DNA of 58,561 nucleotides. Origin: Betaproteobacteria bacterium. GTDB taxonomy: Bacteria; Pseudomonadota; Gammaproteobacteria; Burkholderiales; SG8-39. The notes below the pieces were generated by a model that saw only the letters and a list, made by a program, of their open reading frames with translations, was not told the origin of the DNA and searched no databases. The stretch's first letter is position 1. Each line of letters begins with the position of its first letter. Position numbers and translations under genes: made by a program. Below, in pieces: positions 16,566 through 26,029 of the stretch. Where the stretch lies: NCBI GenBank assembly GCA_947466535.1, contig CANIEV010000004.1:1-58561 (forward strand). The letters are read 5' to 3'.

Positions 16566-17747
16566 TCACTTCACTTCGGTGAGAACCCACTTCCCGCCGC
16601 TGATCAGCGCTTTCATCGTGGGGCGATCGACTTCGCCGGAATCACCTTTCAACGCGTGTTTGCCCGACATGCCCACCACCTGGATGCCATTTAGCGCGTC
16701 GCGCAGTTTCTCGCGGTCCTTATCGAGGTCCGGGGCGCGATTGGTCACGCCGCTTTTCTTGATCGCGTCGACGAGGGTGAGCAGCGCGTCGTAGGCATAG
16801 GCCTCATGCAGCACCGCCGTCTGGCCGGTGCGCTTTTCGTACGAGCTTACATAGCCGCGGACCACAGGATCCGGGTTGTCACGCCAGAACTGTGCGGCGG
16901 TGATCGCGCCTTCGACCGCAGCACCGCCGGATTTCAGGAACTCGTCACCGAAGAGGCCGCCCGCACCGAGCAGTTGCTGCTTCAGGCCCTGGCGCCGCAC
17001 TTCGATTGCGATCTTGGCCGCGTCACCCGGCGACGCCGCAAGGACGATCGCATCCGGGTTCATCGACTTGAGCTTCGACACCTGCGCGGTGACGCTCGGG
17101 TCGCCGGATTGGAAGGTGACCGGGTCCTTCTTGGTCAATTCCTCGACGCCCATCTTCTCGAACAGGGCGGGCCAGAAGGCGCTGCCCATGTACTTGCTGA
17201 TCGGGTCCTTGATATCCATGATGACCGCGACCTTCCTGATGTTTTTTTCCTTGACCACCGCGGTGATCACGGGTGCAGTGTTCAGGTCATCGGGCATGAT
17301 GTTGCGGAACGCCCAGGGGCGGTTCTTGTTCATGATGCCGCCCTTGGCCACGGACGTGCCGAGGATCGGTACCTTCAGCTGATTCGTGATCGGGAACACG
17401 ATTTCGGCGTCGCCGCTCGCGTTGGGGCCGACGATGGCAAGCACATTGTCCACGGTCGCGAGACGGCGGACGATGTTGGGCAGTTCGCTCGGATTGGCGC
17501 GGTTGTCGTATTCGACAAGCCGCACCTTAACGCCATTCACGCCGCCCTTGGCGTTGATGTCTTCGGCCGCGGCGCGGATGCCGCGGAACGACTTTTCGCC
17601 GTATGAACCCCAAACCCCGTCGACCGTGTAGAGAACACCGATCTTGATCTCGGGCCCCTGCAACTGGGCAAGTACTGCTTGCGGCAGCAGGGCGAGGGAC
17701 AAAGCGGCTGCGAGAGTGAGTCTTCTGCCAGTGTTGATGTACGACAT
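16566..17747 (-). CDS. Branched-chain amino acid-type ABC transporter substrate-binding protein (LivK-like)
   Basis: 393 residues. A signal peptide covers about residues 1-27 (LTLAAALSLALLPQAVLAQ), followed by a type I periplasmic-binding fold starting EIKIGVLYTVDGVWGSYG. IVGPNASGDAEIVFP near 110 and PVITAVVKEKNIRKVAVI near 165 fit the HAAT receptor family. It delivers ligand to LivHMGF, encoded immediately downstream. Hydantoinase genes lie upstream on the same strand, 45 bases away, so ligand and enzyme substrate may coincide. The ligand cannot be read from the sequence. Confidence 0.9.
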   Translation of the reverse strand: MSYINTGRRLTLAAALSLALLPQAVLAQLQGPEIKIGVLYTVDGVWGSYGEKSFRGIRAAAEDINAKGGVNGVKVRLVEYDNRANPSELPNIVRRLATVDNVLAIVGPNASGDAEIVFPITNQLKVPILGTSVAKGGIMNKNRPWAFRNIMPDDLNTAPVITAVVKEKNIRKVAVIMDIKDPISKYMGSAFWPALFEKMGVEELTKKDPVTFQSGDPSVTAQVSKLKSMNPDAIVLAASPGDAAKIAIEVRRQGLKQQLLGAGGLFGDEFLKSGGAAVEGAITAAQFWRDNPDPVVRGYVSSYEKRTGQTAVLHEAYAYDALLTLVDAIKKSGVTNRAPDLDKDREKLRDALNGIQVVGMSGKHALKGDSGEVDRPTMKALISGGKWVLTEVK

Positions 17748-17792
17748 GGGTCCTCCGTCTGGAAAGTCAAACCGCGATCAAAATGCTGTGGG

Positions 17793-19850
17793 TCAAATGA
17801 CAACCTGGGTCACGTCTTTTCTGCATTGCTCGAGCGCTGCGGCAACCTCCGAGGCCTTGATTCTAGGCGACTTGGCACGGCCGTTGTCAGTGACCACTTG
17901 CCATACCCTCGACTTGTAGAACTGGCGCTGCGACGCGGGAAAGGCAAGCAATGCGGATGCGAGGGCATCCTGGATCTCCGGCGTGAACGCCGCCTCGTAG
18001 GCATCGCGCTCCGGACCGTAGGAGAACTCCGCGGCCGGACCGGCGGGGCGTGCCTTTCGTGCCGCCGCGGTCGCAGCGATGTCGATTGCCGGGCCCGCGG
18101 AGATCACCACGCCGTAGTCCCGGAGCGCGGTTTCGACGCTGATCAGTCCGTCGGACACGTCCTTGAGTACCTTTTTCGGGTCGCGCTCGATCGCATTGCC
18201 GTAGCCGCCGCCGCTTGGGGTGATGATCTCCACAACGTCGCCGGGTTCCGGGTGCAGCGCGCTGGTAATCTTGCCGATGGAGCGCTCTGCTGGGGTTCCG
18301 GGATTGAGGATGGTCTGCGCGAGCGATCCGTGGCTACCGCCTTTACGTCCCCACGGACGGAACTGGAAGCGCTCCATGCCGCGCGCCGTGACGATCGCAT
18401 TGGGTGCGAACACCTGGAAGGAAAAGTCGATTCCCAGACCGCCGCGGTACTTGCCCGGTGCCGGCGGCTCGGCGGAAAGCTGGTACTTGTGGATGAGGAT
18501 CGGCATTTCCGCTTCGCTGGTTTCCGTCGGAATGTTGCGCAGGAATCCCGCCGCGAAATCGGCGCCGTCGATCGCGTCCTTGGTCGGGCGCGCGCCCGAA
18601 CCGCCCCACATCGGCTGCAGCACGTTGACCTTGGTCGCGCCCGTCCGTGCGTCTATGTAGGAAAGCAGGCTCACGCCAAGCAGCCCGGAGCCCGCTGCGG
18701 GCAGGATGCCGCGCGCCTCGCCCGATGATCCGGTGCCGGTGCCGGAATCCACCGCCAGCGACAGGGCGCCGATGATGATGTCCATCACTCGCACCGCTGT
18801 GGCGAAGCGAACGCCGACCGCCGCGTATTTCTCGGGATTGATGATGGTTCCGCGCGGGATGGTCACGCGAACCGGACGCAGCATGCCGCGGTTGAGCGGC
18901 GAACTCTTGTCGACGCTATGGAAGAAATTGAACACGCCGGCATTGATGAAGTGGTGATTCTTTCCGTCGGTCGGCAGGTTCAGCGCTGCGCGCACCTGCG
19001 GGTCGGTGCCGGAGAAATCGAGGTGCATGTCCTCGCCCGCGATTTCCAGCCGGAGCTTGATCCGTGCCGGCGGTTCGCCGGTGATATCCAGCTCGATGTA
19101 GTCCTGGAACTCGTAGGCGCCGTCAGGAATTTTTCCGATGATCTGCTTGGCCCGCTGCTCGCCCCATACCAGCAGGTCCTCCATGCCGTCGCGAACACGC
19201 TCGACGCCGTATTTCTCTATCGTCTGGTCAAGGCGTTTTTCAGCCACGTCCATCGAGGCGAGGAGCGCCTTGAGATCGCCCCAGTTGTAGAACGGGATGC
19301 GGCAGTTGGCGAGGAACAGATCCACCAGGTCGCGGTTGAGTTCGCCGCGTCGGTACAGCTTCATCGGCGGAATGCGGAAGCCTTCCTGGAAAATGTCGTA
19401 GGCCGAGGGGGCGATGCTGCCGGGCACCAGGCCGCCGACATCCGAGGAGTGAATGAAGGTCCAGGAGAAGCAGAGCAGCTCGCCCTTCCAGAAATACGGC
19501 TTGAGCAGATGGATGTCGGGCAGGTGGGTGCACAGCCCGCCGCTGGTGTTGGGGTCGTTGCAGACGAGGACATCCCCCGGCTCGCAGTCCTTCATGAAAT
19601 GCTCCACCAACTCGTCCATCAGCGCGGTTGCCATGAAGGCGACGCCGATGTCCCTCGGGTAGCTGAAGATTTCGCCCTTGAGATTGACCAGTGCCTCGCC
19701 GAAGTCCCAGGCTTCCTTGATGAAGGGCGTGAACGAGGCCTTGTGGATGATGTGGCCCATCTCGCTCGTGATGCCGTTCAGCCGGTTGTTCAGGATCTCG
19801 AGAAAGACCTTGTCAGTGGTTCGTCCGGTAGCCGGATTACTCGCGCTCAT
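17793..19850 (-). CDS. Hydantoinase B / oxoprolinase family protein (HyuB)
   Basis: 685 residues, a full-length HyuB-type subunit. It opens with VFLEILNNRLNGITSEMGH and carries PGDVLVCNDPNTSGGLCTHLPD near 95 and GSGGYGNAI-like glycine motifs (SGGGYGNAIERDP) near 558, characteristic of hydantoinase/5-oxoprolinase and acetone/acetophenone carboxylase subunits. Together with HyuA it would hydrolyse a cyclic amide such as hydantoin, N-methylhydantoin, 5-oxoproline or a lactam with ATP. The C-terminal third is longer than in many homologues and ends near residue 685 without an obvious known domain. It overlaps hyuA by four bases. The substrate is unresolved. Confidence 0.9.
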   Translation of the reverse strand: MSASNPATGRTTDKVFLEILNNRLNGITSEMGHIIHKASFTPFIKEAWDFGEALVNLKGEIFSYPRDIGVAFMATALMDELVEHFMKDCEPGDVLVCNDPNTSGGLCTHLPDIHLLKPYFWKGELLCFSWTFIHSSDVGGLVPGSIAPSAYDIFQEGFRIPPMKLYRRGELNRDLVDLFLANCRIPFYNWGDLKALLASMDVAEKRLDQTIEKYGVERVRDGMEDLLVWGEQRAKQIIGKIPDGAYEFQDYIELDITGEPPARIKLRLEIAGEDMHLDFSGTDPQVRAALNLPTDGKNHHFINAGVFNFFHSVDKSSPLNRGMLRPVRVTIPRGTIINPEKYAAVGVRFATAVRVMDIIIGALSLAVDSGTGTGSSGEARGILPAAGSGLLGVSLLSYIDARTGATKVNVLQPMWGGSGARPTKDAIDGADFAAGFLRNIPTETSEAEMPILIHKYQLSAEPPAPGKYRGGLGIDFSFQVFAPNAIVTARGMERFQFRPWGRKGGSHGSLAQTILNPGTPAERSIGKITSALHPEPGDVVEIITPSGGGYGNAIERDPKKVLKDVSDGLISVETALRDYGVVISAGPAIDIAATAAARKARPAGPAAEFSYGPERDAYEAAFTPEIQDALASALLAFPASQRQFYKSRVWQVVTDNGRAKSPRIKASEVAAALEQCRKDVTQVVI

Positions 19851-21925
19851 TGCAGTTCTCCGATGATGTTGCCGAGACGGTCCACCTTCGCGGTGAAGCC
19901 GGCGGGAATGAAGACCGTGGTGTCGTACTGGTCGACGATCGCGGGGCCGCTGAATTCATGGCCCCAGGTGAGCGATTTTCGGTCGAACACCGAGGTCTCC
20001 TGGGTCTTGCCGTCGAAGTAGATCTGGCGGCGTGACGCGGGCGGCGCGGCTCGCGCGGCACCGGTGAGTTCCTTGTCGCTGATCGGGGCGAGCGGCGGCT
20101 TCGCGGTGATGCCGATGGCCGTCACCCGGATGTTGATGATCTCGATCGGCGCGGTGGTGTCCGCCTGTCCGTAGATCGCCGCATAGCCCTTGTGGAAGGC
20201 CTCGGCGACCTTGCGCGCGGCACCCTCTGCGGCGAGATCCACATGCGAAAGGTCCACCGCGATCTCGAACGACTGGCCGAGGAAGCGGACGTCAGCGCCC
20301 TTGGCGATGCGTTCCTCCTCGACGTTGATTCGCTCCGATTTGATCCAGGCGGAGGCGCGTTGCTCGAGTCCGGCGAATGCCTTGCGGATGTCGGCGAGCT
20401 CGTCGGTACCGGACGCCGGATCCAGCGCCTGGTGCACGGTGGCGATGAAATCGCTCTTGACGTCGGCGACCATCGAGCCGAGCGCGCACAGCGTGCCCGG
20501 GGACATCGGGACAAACACCTTCTGGATGCCGACTTCGCGGGCAAGTACGAATCCGTGCGTGGCGCCGGCGCCGCCGTAGACCAGGAGGGCGAATTCGGAG
20601 ACATCGACGCCCTTGCGCGCCATCAGCGGCACGAGCTCCGAATACATGTTCGAGGTGGCGACCTGCACGATTGCTTCGGCGGCCTTGACGCGGTCAAGGC
20701 CGATTGCAACGGCGATGCCATCGATCGCCGCGGCAGCCTTGTCGGGGTCGAGTTTCAGCTCGCCGCCAAGAAATTTTGCGGGATCGACAATGCCCATCAC
20801 GACATAGGCGTCGGTGATCGTCGGCAGCGTGCCGCCGCGACCGTAGCAGGCCGGGCCGGGATCGGCGCCGGCGCTCTTGGGGCCGACTTTCAGCACGCCG
20901 GAGGCATCGGTCCACGCGATCGATCCGCCCCCCGCACCGATGGAGGATACGTCCACCGCCGGCATGATGATTTCGAAATCACCGACGTGTGATTCGGTCG
21001 AGTACCGGATGTCACCGTCAATCACCGCGACCTCGGTGCTCGTGCCGCCCATGTCGATGCCAATCAGTTTGGTAAAGCCTGCCTGGTTACCCACGTATCG
21101 CGCACCGATCACGCCCGATGCCGGGCCGGAGGTGAGCGTTTCCACCGGGACGAGGCGCGCGCTGGCGGCGGTCATGATGCCGCCGTTGGATTTCGTCGAA
21201 AGCAGCCTCGCGGTCACGCCCGCGGCAAGCACTTCCTTCTCGAGGGAACTGAAGTACTGGTCCATCTTGCGTCCGACGAAGGCATTGATTGCGGTGACGA
21301 GCGTGCGCTCGTACTCGCGGATCTGCGGCCAGATCTCGGAGGACGTCGACACGTACAAATCCGGGAAATGTTTTTGAACAAGTTCCTTGGCGCGACGTTC
21401 GTGCGCGGGGTTGCGATAGGAGTGGAGAAACGACACGGTCAGTGCTTCGATTCCGTCATCCACGAGTTCCTTGACCGCCTGCAGCAGTTCGGCTTCGGGA
21501 AGCGCCTTGTACGGTGCGCCGGTCTTGAGCATGCGCTCCCCGATTTCCTTGACATCGCGCCGGGCGACAAGCGGCTCCGGCTTCTCGGTGAAGTAGTCGA
21601 ATATGTCCGGCAACCGGGATCGGCCGAGGTTGAGGATGTCCTTGAAGCCCTGGGTCACGATCAGTCCGGTGCGCGCTCCCTTGCGCTCGATCACGGTGTT
21701 GACCGCGATCGTGGTGCCATGCACGAAGTAACGGATGGCCGATGGAGGAACCTTGTAGCGATCGGCGAACACCCGTATGCCTTCGACCACGCTGCGGGTG
21801 GGGTGGCTGGGGGTCGAAGGAACCTTGACCGATGTGAGTACTCCGGTGGTCTCGTTCATCAGGCAGAAATCGGTGAAGGTGCCGCCGATGTCGATGCCAA
21901 GACGATAGCTGTCAGTGGAACCCAT
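19847..21925 (-). CDS. Hydantoinase A / oxoprolinase family ATP-binding subunit (HyuA)
   Basis: 692 residues. The actin-like ATPase motifs are LGIDIGGTFTDFCLMN at the N-terminus, RYFVHGTTIAVNTVIERKG near 65, and LIGIDMGGTSTEVAVIDG near 290, as in HyuA/OplA. GAGGGSIAWTDASG near 335 and GRGGTLPTITDAYVVMG are further conserved blocks. It phosphorylates or activates the cyclic amide for hydrolysis by HyuB. The gene lies 21 bases downstream of an ATZ/TRZ amidohydrolase and overlaps hyuB, so the three are surely one transcript. That order resembles the logic of creatinine degradation (deaminase, then N-methylhydantoinase), but carbamoylsarcosine amidase is absent. Confidence 0.9.
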   Translation of the reverse strand: MGSTDSYRLGIDIGGTFTDFCLMNETTGVLTSVKVPSTPSHPTRSVVEGIRVFADRYKVPPSAIRYFVHGTTIAVNTVIERKGARTGLIVTQGFKDILNLGRSRLPDIFDYFTEKPEPLVARRDVKEIGERMLKTGAPYKALPEAELLQAVKELVDDGIEALTVSFLHSYRNPAHERRAKELVQKHFPDLYVSTSSEIWPQIREYERTLVTAINAFVGRKMDQYFSSLEKEVLAAGVTARLLSTKSNGGIMTAASARLVPVETLTSGPASGVIGARYVGNQAGFTKLIGIDMGGTSTEVAVIDGDIRYSTESHVGDFEIIMPAVDVSSIGAGGGSIAWTDASGVLKVGPKSAGADPGPACYGRGGTLPTITDAYVVMGIVDPAKFLGGELKLDPDKAAAAIDGIAVAIGLDRVKAAEAIVQVATSNMYSELVPLMARKGVDVSEFALLVYGGAGATHGFVLAREVGIQKVFVPMSPGTLCALGSMVADVKSDFIATVHQALDPASGTDELADIRKAFAGLEQRASAWIKSERINVEEERIAKGADVRFLGQSFEIAVDLSHVDLAAEGAARKVAEAFHKGYAAIYGQADTTAPIEIINIRVTAIGITAKPPLAPISDKELTGAARAAPPASRRQIYFDGKTQETSVFDRKSLTWGHEFSGPAIVDQYDTTVFIPAGFTAKVDRLGNIIGELQ

Positions 21926-21946
21926 TTGAACCTTTCAGGGAAATTT

Positions 21947-23350
21947 TCAATGCACCGGCCAGCGCTGCTCTTCGGGGATGTTGGCCCCGCGTGCCGCGCT
22001 GGCGGCGTGTTCGATGACTTTCTGCTTGAGCAGATCCTCATCGATCGTGAGGAGTTTCCGGTGGCGCATGACGAAACGCCCGTCGATCATCACCGAGTCC
22101 ACCGCCTCGCCGCTCGATGAGTAGACAAGGTTCGCAACCGGATTGAGCAGGGGCCGGGGAAACCATTCGAGCCCGTCTGTTCTTACGAGCACGAGGTCGG
22201 CGCGCTTGCCTGCCTCGATCGAGCCGATCTCGTCATCCCAGAGCAGCGCCTTCGCGCCGTCGCAGGTCGCCATCTCGAAGGCCTTGTGCGCGCCCATGAC
22301 CTCGGCGTCGATGTGCGTGTCCTTGTGGGCGCAGGCGACGATGTACATTTCGCGCACCAGGTCGAGAAAGCGGCTGATCGAGGCGGCGTCGGTGCCGAGA
22401 GACATCGTGGCGCCTGCCGCGGCGAGTTCGACGAACTTGCCGTGCGTGATGCAGCCGAAAGCGCCGAACATGCTCGCCGAGGCGCAATGGCAGACCTTGG
22501 TTCCGGTTTTTGCGACGAGTTCCACTTCCGCGTCGTCGAGCGCGCCCATGTGCACGGCGTAGAGATTCTGGTCGAGCAATCCGAGACGGCGGAAGCGTTC
22601 CATCGGACGCATGCCGAATTTCTTCAGGACCTCGGCCGTTTCCGCGGGATTGATCGCGAGATGCACGTGGATGCCGGTGCCGAGCTCGTCCGCCCGATGT
22701 TTCACCAACCGGCAGAGTTCGTCGCTGACGTTGAAGGATGTCCGAAGGCCGTACCAGATGCGTATCCTGCCGCTGCCGGCGCCGTGCCAGGCAGCGTGGA
22801 GTTCATCGAGCTTCGCCAGCGCACCCTCGGGCGAGACTGTCAGGTCGTCCGGCGTGGGGCGGATCGGGTCGGAGATGTCGCGCGTGGACCGGGTGACGCA
22901 GGCGCGAATGCCGATATCGACCGCGGCTCGGATGGTCGCCTCCGGCTGATAGCTGCCGGGATCCGAGAAACAGGTCGTGCCGCTGCGGATCATTTCCGCG
23001 AACGTCCCCATCGAGCCCCAGTAGGACTGCTCCGCATTGACCGACACGTCGAACGGGTAGAGTCGGGTGGCCCAGCGCCGTGGCGTTGCGATGTCGTCGA
23101 GCAGTCCCTTGGTCAGGTAATGCCCCGGGTGATTGTGGCCGTCGATGAGGCCAGGTATCACCAGCATGCCGCGCGCATCGATCTGCTTCGCCCCCGGGTG
23201 TCGGACCCTGAGGTCGGCGGCCTTGCCGACCTCCACGATCCTGTCGCCGGATATCGCAACGGCGCCATCGAGGATGATTGAGCGCCCCGCGTTCATGGTG
23301 ACCACGGTTCCGTCAACTATGAGGAGATCGACTGGGCGCATTGCCGTCAT
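21947..23350 (-). CDS. ATZ/TRZ-type metal-dependent amidohydrolase (aminohydrolase) 1
   Basis: 467 residues. Metal ligands are visible as DGHNHPGH (HxH), HVHLAINPAE, HMGALDDAEV and LGTDAAS, the Zn or Fe amidohydrolase pattern of the ATZ/TRZ/SsnA/cytosine-deaminase-like group. Such enzymes remove amino or chloro substituents from N-heterocycles. The frame is open to 23413; ATG 23350 gives a start just before RPVDLLIVDGTVVTMN, the conserved beta-sandwich strand. A strong-looking sigma70 promoter sits at 23419-23447. It leads the amidohydrolase-hyuA-hyuB-liv run. Deamination of a heterocycle to the cyclic amide used by HyuAB is the inferred role. Confidence 0.85.
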   Translation of the reverse strand: MTAMRPVDLLIVDGTVVTMNAGRSIILDGAVAISGDRIVEVGKAADLRVRHPGAKQIDARGMLVIPGLIDGHNHPGHYLTKGLLDDIATPRRWATRLYPFDVSVNAEQSYWGSMGTFAEMIRSGTTCFSDPGSYQPEATIRAAVDIGIRACVTRSTRDISDPIRPTPDDLTVSPEGALAKLDELHAAWHGAGSGRIRIWYGLRTSFNVSDELCRLVKHRADELGTGIHVHLAINPAETAEVLKKFGMRPMERFRRLGLLDQNLYAVHMGALDDAEVELVAKTGTKVCHCASASMFGAFGCITHGKFVELAAAGATMSLGTDAASISRFLDLVREMYIVACAHKDTHIDAEVMGAHKAFEMATCDGAKALLWDDEIGSIEAGKRADLVLVRTDGLEWFPRPLLNPVANLVYSSSGEAVDSVMIDGRFVMRHRKLLTIDEDLLKQKVIEHAASAARGANIPEEQRWPVH

Positions 23351-23418
23351 TCCGTTGCTGGTTCGATGTGTGGATGCGGGGCCTCGGAGGAACCGGAATC
23401 GGTTCGAGGGCAACCGAA

Positions 23419-23447
23419 AAATTAAGGCGTTGGGGATTAAAAGTCAA
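23419..23447 (-). promoter_or_regulatory. Sigma70-type promoter for the amidohydrolase-hyu-liv run
   Basis: On the minus strand TTGACT (23447-23442) and TAATTT (23424-23419) are separated by exactly 17 bases, in a locally AT-rich patch between the TetR gene and the amidohydrolase. TCAAA (23444-23448) and TTTGA (23455-23459) overlap the -35 as a small dyad that a repressor could use. Confidence 0.6.
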
Positions 23448-23484
23448 ATGTTTTTTTGATTTTGAGCCCGCCCGGGTTTTCCTG

Positions 23485-24147
23485 CTACGGCCTCAGTGCA
23501 TCGAGGACGAAGCGGACGATATGTTTTTTCCGCGTGCGGATTGCACCGGGCTGAAGCAGGTCGCGCCCGACGACCGCGGAAACGGTGTACGCGTTAGTGA
23601 AATAGAAATTGCAGACCGCGAAGATCGTCAGGTAGAGGTGCTCCGGATTCACATGCTTTGCAAACAGCCCGAGCGATTTTCCCCGGCGCAGAACGAACTC
23701 GATGTCCCGGAGCAGCGGCGAAGCGGCCGCTCGGACGCGCTCGCTCGCGTCGGCGGTGAGGTGTGCTCCGCGATTGCGGTTCACGTCGAGCACCAGGGCC
23801 ATATGTTCGGGCGTATCCCGTACGAACTCGAACACGTCGGACACGATCTCCACCATGCCTTCCAGCGGGGGGGTGTTTTTCAGATCCCGGGGCGCCTGGC
23901 GCGCGCGGAATGCGTCGTAGCCATTCTCGAGTACCGCACGGAAAAGCGCCGACTTGTTGCCGAAGTGATAGTAGAGCGCGTGATTGTTGACTTTGGCGGA
24001 TTTTGCAATCCGGTCAACCCGGGCACCGGCGAGTCCGTGGGTCGAGAATTCGCGGAGCGCGGCGGCGAGAATCGTGGCCCTGGTGCGCCCGGATTTGTCG
24101 TATTGGCGCCGTTGCCCGTTTTCGGAATGCTTGCGTTTTGCTTCCAT
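23485..24147 (-). CDS. TetR/AcrR family transcriptional regulator
   Basis: 220 residues. The N-terminal helix-turn-helix runs from about 24 to 68 (ILAAALREFSTHGLAGARVD, then KVNNHALYYHFGNKSALF), a textbook TetR DNA-binding domain. The C-terminal ligand domain resembles the TetR_C_15/RutR-like group (HLYLTIFAVCNFYFTNA near 170). RutR controls pyrimidine catabolism, which would fit the neighbourhood, but this similarity is only by eye. It lies between the minus-strand hyu/liv run and the divergent amidase, and is the obvious candidate to bind the two ATATTGC/GCAATAT dyads at 24341 and 24487. Confidence 0.9.
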   Translation of the reverse strand: MEAKRKHSENGQRRQYDKSGRTRATILAAALREFSTHGLAGARVDRIAKSAKVNNHALYYHFGNKSALFRAVLENGYDAFRARQAPRDLKNTPPLEGMVEIVSDVFEFVRDTPEHMALVLDVNRNRGAHLTADASERVRAAASPLLRDIEFVLRRGKSLGLFAKHVNPEHLYLTIFAVCNFYFTNAYTVSAVVGRDLLQPGAIRTRKKHIVRFVLDALRP

Positions 24148-24340
24148 ACCGCGTTACCCGCCTCCTCGGAGCGCTGCGCGTGGGATCGTTGCGATGTTGG
24201 CAAGGGTACCCGAAGGCGCCCGCTTCGATGCGAGACGGCGGCGTCCTCGTGAACATGGCAGCATTCGCCGAGCCATGGTTTATGGCGACGCGCACCGCGT
24301 CGGGGCGTTCGACTGAAAACATGCACTCTGAACGAGCAAA

Positions 24341-24360
24341 ATATTGCTATGCAGCAATAT
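24341..24360. promoter_or_regulatory. Candidate TetR operator O1
   Basis: ATATTGCT (24341-24348) and its exact complement AGCAATAT (24353-24360) are separated by ATGC. The inner arms ATATTGC/GCAATAT recur at 24487. It sits just upstream of the tetR gene, suited to autoregulation. Confidence 0.55.
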
Positions 24361-24395
24361 ATGCTATTTCAGATATCGGAACGCCGGAAAGAAAG

Positions 24396-24429
24396 AGGCC
24401 GGTAGGTCCATTAGAGGAGCTACCGGCCT
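24396..24429. other. 10-bp stem-loop in the tetR-amidase gap
   Basis: AGGCCGGTAG (24396-24405) pairs exactly with CTACCGGCCT (24420-24429) around a 14-base loop. It may be a leader hairpin or insulator between the divergent promoters. No U-run follows. Confidence 0.5.
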
Positions 24430-24486
24430 GAATGCGGGTCCAAAGGAGGAGGAGGAAAACACCGCAGAACCGATATTACCGAAAAA

Positions 24487-24503
24487 ATATTGCGTTGCAA
24501 TAT
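24487..24503. promoter_or_regulatory. Candidate TetR operator O2
   Basis: ATATTGC and GCAATAT flank GTT, sharing both arms with the site at 24341 but with a 3-base rather than 6-base centre. It lies 55 bases before the amidase start, a good position to block its promoter. Confidence 0.55.
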
Positions 24504-24557
24504 CGATATAGTGAGTTCCATCAAACCGAATCGCCTACCGTATTCAAAGGGTTTTCC

Positions 24558-25907
24558 ATGAGTAGAACTACCCCTGACTCCATCACCGAAACCGCTCGTG
24601 GGCTCGCGAACGGCACCGCGTCTGTTACGGTCCTTATCGCGACCGCGCAGCAACAGATCGCGCGGTTCAATCCGGTGTATCGGGCTTTCTCCCACCTCGC
24701 CGATGACCTGACCAATCAGGCGGCAAGCCTCCAGGCAGAACTCGATGCCGGGCGGTCGCGCGGACCGCTGCACGGCCTAGCGGTAAGCGTGAAGGGCAAC
24801 ATTCCGGTGGCGGGGCTTCCCTGGACCGAAGGCACTGCAATCCACGCAAAGCGCATCGCCGGGCGCGATGCTGGCATCGTCGCGCGTGCTCGCGCTGCAG
24901 GCGGCGTGGTGCTTGGCACGACGACGCTCTCGGAACTCGCGATGTACGGCGTCACCAATCCCTTCGAGCCGATGGGACTGAATCCCTGGGACGTCGAACG
25001 CACCGCGGGCGGCTCGTCCACCGGTGCGGGCGTGGCCTCGGCACTCGGCATCACGCATGTGAACATCGGCACCGACAGCGGCGGTTCGATTCGCAATCCG
25101 GCCGCGCACTGCGGCGTGGTCGGCTTCATGCCGAGCATCGGCGCGCTCACCGCCGAGGGCAAACCGAACCATGCCCCCAGCCTGTCCACGGTCAGCCTGA
25201 TCGCACGCAGCGTCGCCGATATCGATGTCGCTTTCCGTGTCCTTGGCGATGCGCGACCCGCGGCGACGCCGTCCCGTCGCGTGCTTGTGCTGCGAAAGCT
25301 GATCGACACGATGTGCGATGACGAGACGCTTGTGCTGTTCGATTCGGCACTCGATCGCCTGGCCGCCGCCGGTATTACTGCGATCGATGCGGACATCGAC
25401 GGCTGGATCGAAGGCGAGCGCGCGGCCGGCATCGTGTCGCTGTTCGAGAGCGGACTGGCGCTTGCGAACATGGACATCACGCTTGCCAGCGATGGCATAC
25501 GCGCCCGCGCGGTCGCGGCGGCGAAGCTCACGTCCGAGCAGGTGGAGTCGGCACGCACCGCCTGCGCGGTGCTTCGCGCCAACGTGACCCGGGCGCTGCG
25601 CGATGCCGGCGCGGATGCGATCGCCACGCCGACCTGGCCTTTCGCCGCGCCGAGGCTCGATGCGGTCGCTCTCGAGGTACGGGGCAAGACCGTGCCGGTC
25701 GATCCGCACCGCAATTGCTTCGTGCGTGCAGCCAATGCGATCGATGCCTGCGCAATCACCGTGCCGATGGGCGTGTACCCCACCGCCTGCGTGCCGGCGG
25801 GACTGCATTTCACTGCGGATCGCGGTAGCGAATCGCGGCTGCTGGCGCTTGCGGGACTCGTCGAGAATGTTCTTCCGGTGCTGCCGCTTGCACCGCCGCT
25901 GCGCTGA
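24558..25907 (+). CDS. Amidase signature family hydrolase
   Basis: 449 residues with the full Ser-cisSer-Lys catalytic set: Lys79 in AVSVKGN, Ser153 in AGGSSTGAG and the nucleophile Ser177 in GTDSGGSIRN. The spacing matches the family (74 and 24 residues). These enzymes hydrolyse linear amides, including biuret, allophanate, ureidomalonate and mandelamide. It lacks the C-terminal domain of allophanate hydrolase AtzF. Beside two ring-opening hydrolases, a ureido-acid or biuret-like substrate is a reasonable inference; ureidomalonase of the oxidative pyrimidine route is an amidase signature enzyme. ATG 24558 opens a typical N-terminus. The gene is divergent from tetR. Confidence 0.85.
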   Translation: MSRTTPDSITETARGLANGTASVTVLIATAQQQIARFNPVYRAFSHLADDLTNQAASLQAELDAGRSRGPLHGLAVSVKGNIPVAGLPWTEGTAIHAKRIAGRDAGIVARARAAGGVVLGTTTLSELAMYGVTNPFEPMGLNPWDVERTAGGSSTGAGVASALGITHVNIGTDSGGSIRNPAAHCGVVGFMPSIGALTAEGKPNHAPSLSTVSLIARSVADIDVAFRVLGDARPAATPSRRVLVLRKLIDTMCDDETLVLFDSALDRLAAAGITAIDADIDGWIEGERAAGIVSLFESGLALANMDITLASDGIRARAVAAAKLTSEQVESARTACAVLRANVTRALRDAGADAIATPTWPFAAPRLDAVALEVRGKTVPVDPHRNCFVRAANAIDACAITVPMGVYPTACVPAGLHFTADRGSESRLLALAGLVENVLPVLPLAPPLR

Positions 25908-26029
25908 TTAGAGGCCTGCTGCGCAGAAAGGGTGCATGTCGTCTCGCATGGCCATAGCGGGATTAGACTCGGGGTTCAGGCGCATGCTTTGGCGCAGACG
26001 AGTCGCAACGCAATTCAGGGAGACGTACG

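Larger units (their letters stand above)
24148..24557. other. 410-bp divergent control region between tetR and the amidase gene
   Basis: No gene. From 24330 on the sequence is markedly AT-rich compared with its surroundings. It holds two dyads sharing ATATTGC/GCAATAT arms, a 10-bp stem-loop at 24396-24429 and a purine-rich AAGGAGGAGGAGG stretch at 24443 that is too far from the amidase start to be its ribosome site. Confidence 0.6.

Noticed and set aside
24443-24457. AAGGAGGAGGAGG considered as a ribosome site for a missed leader peptide.
   Set aside because: It lies about 100 bases before the amidase start and no convincing short open frame with a standard start follows at the right distance.
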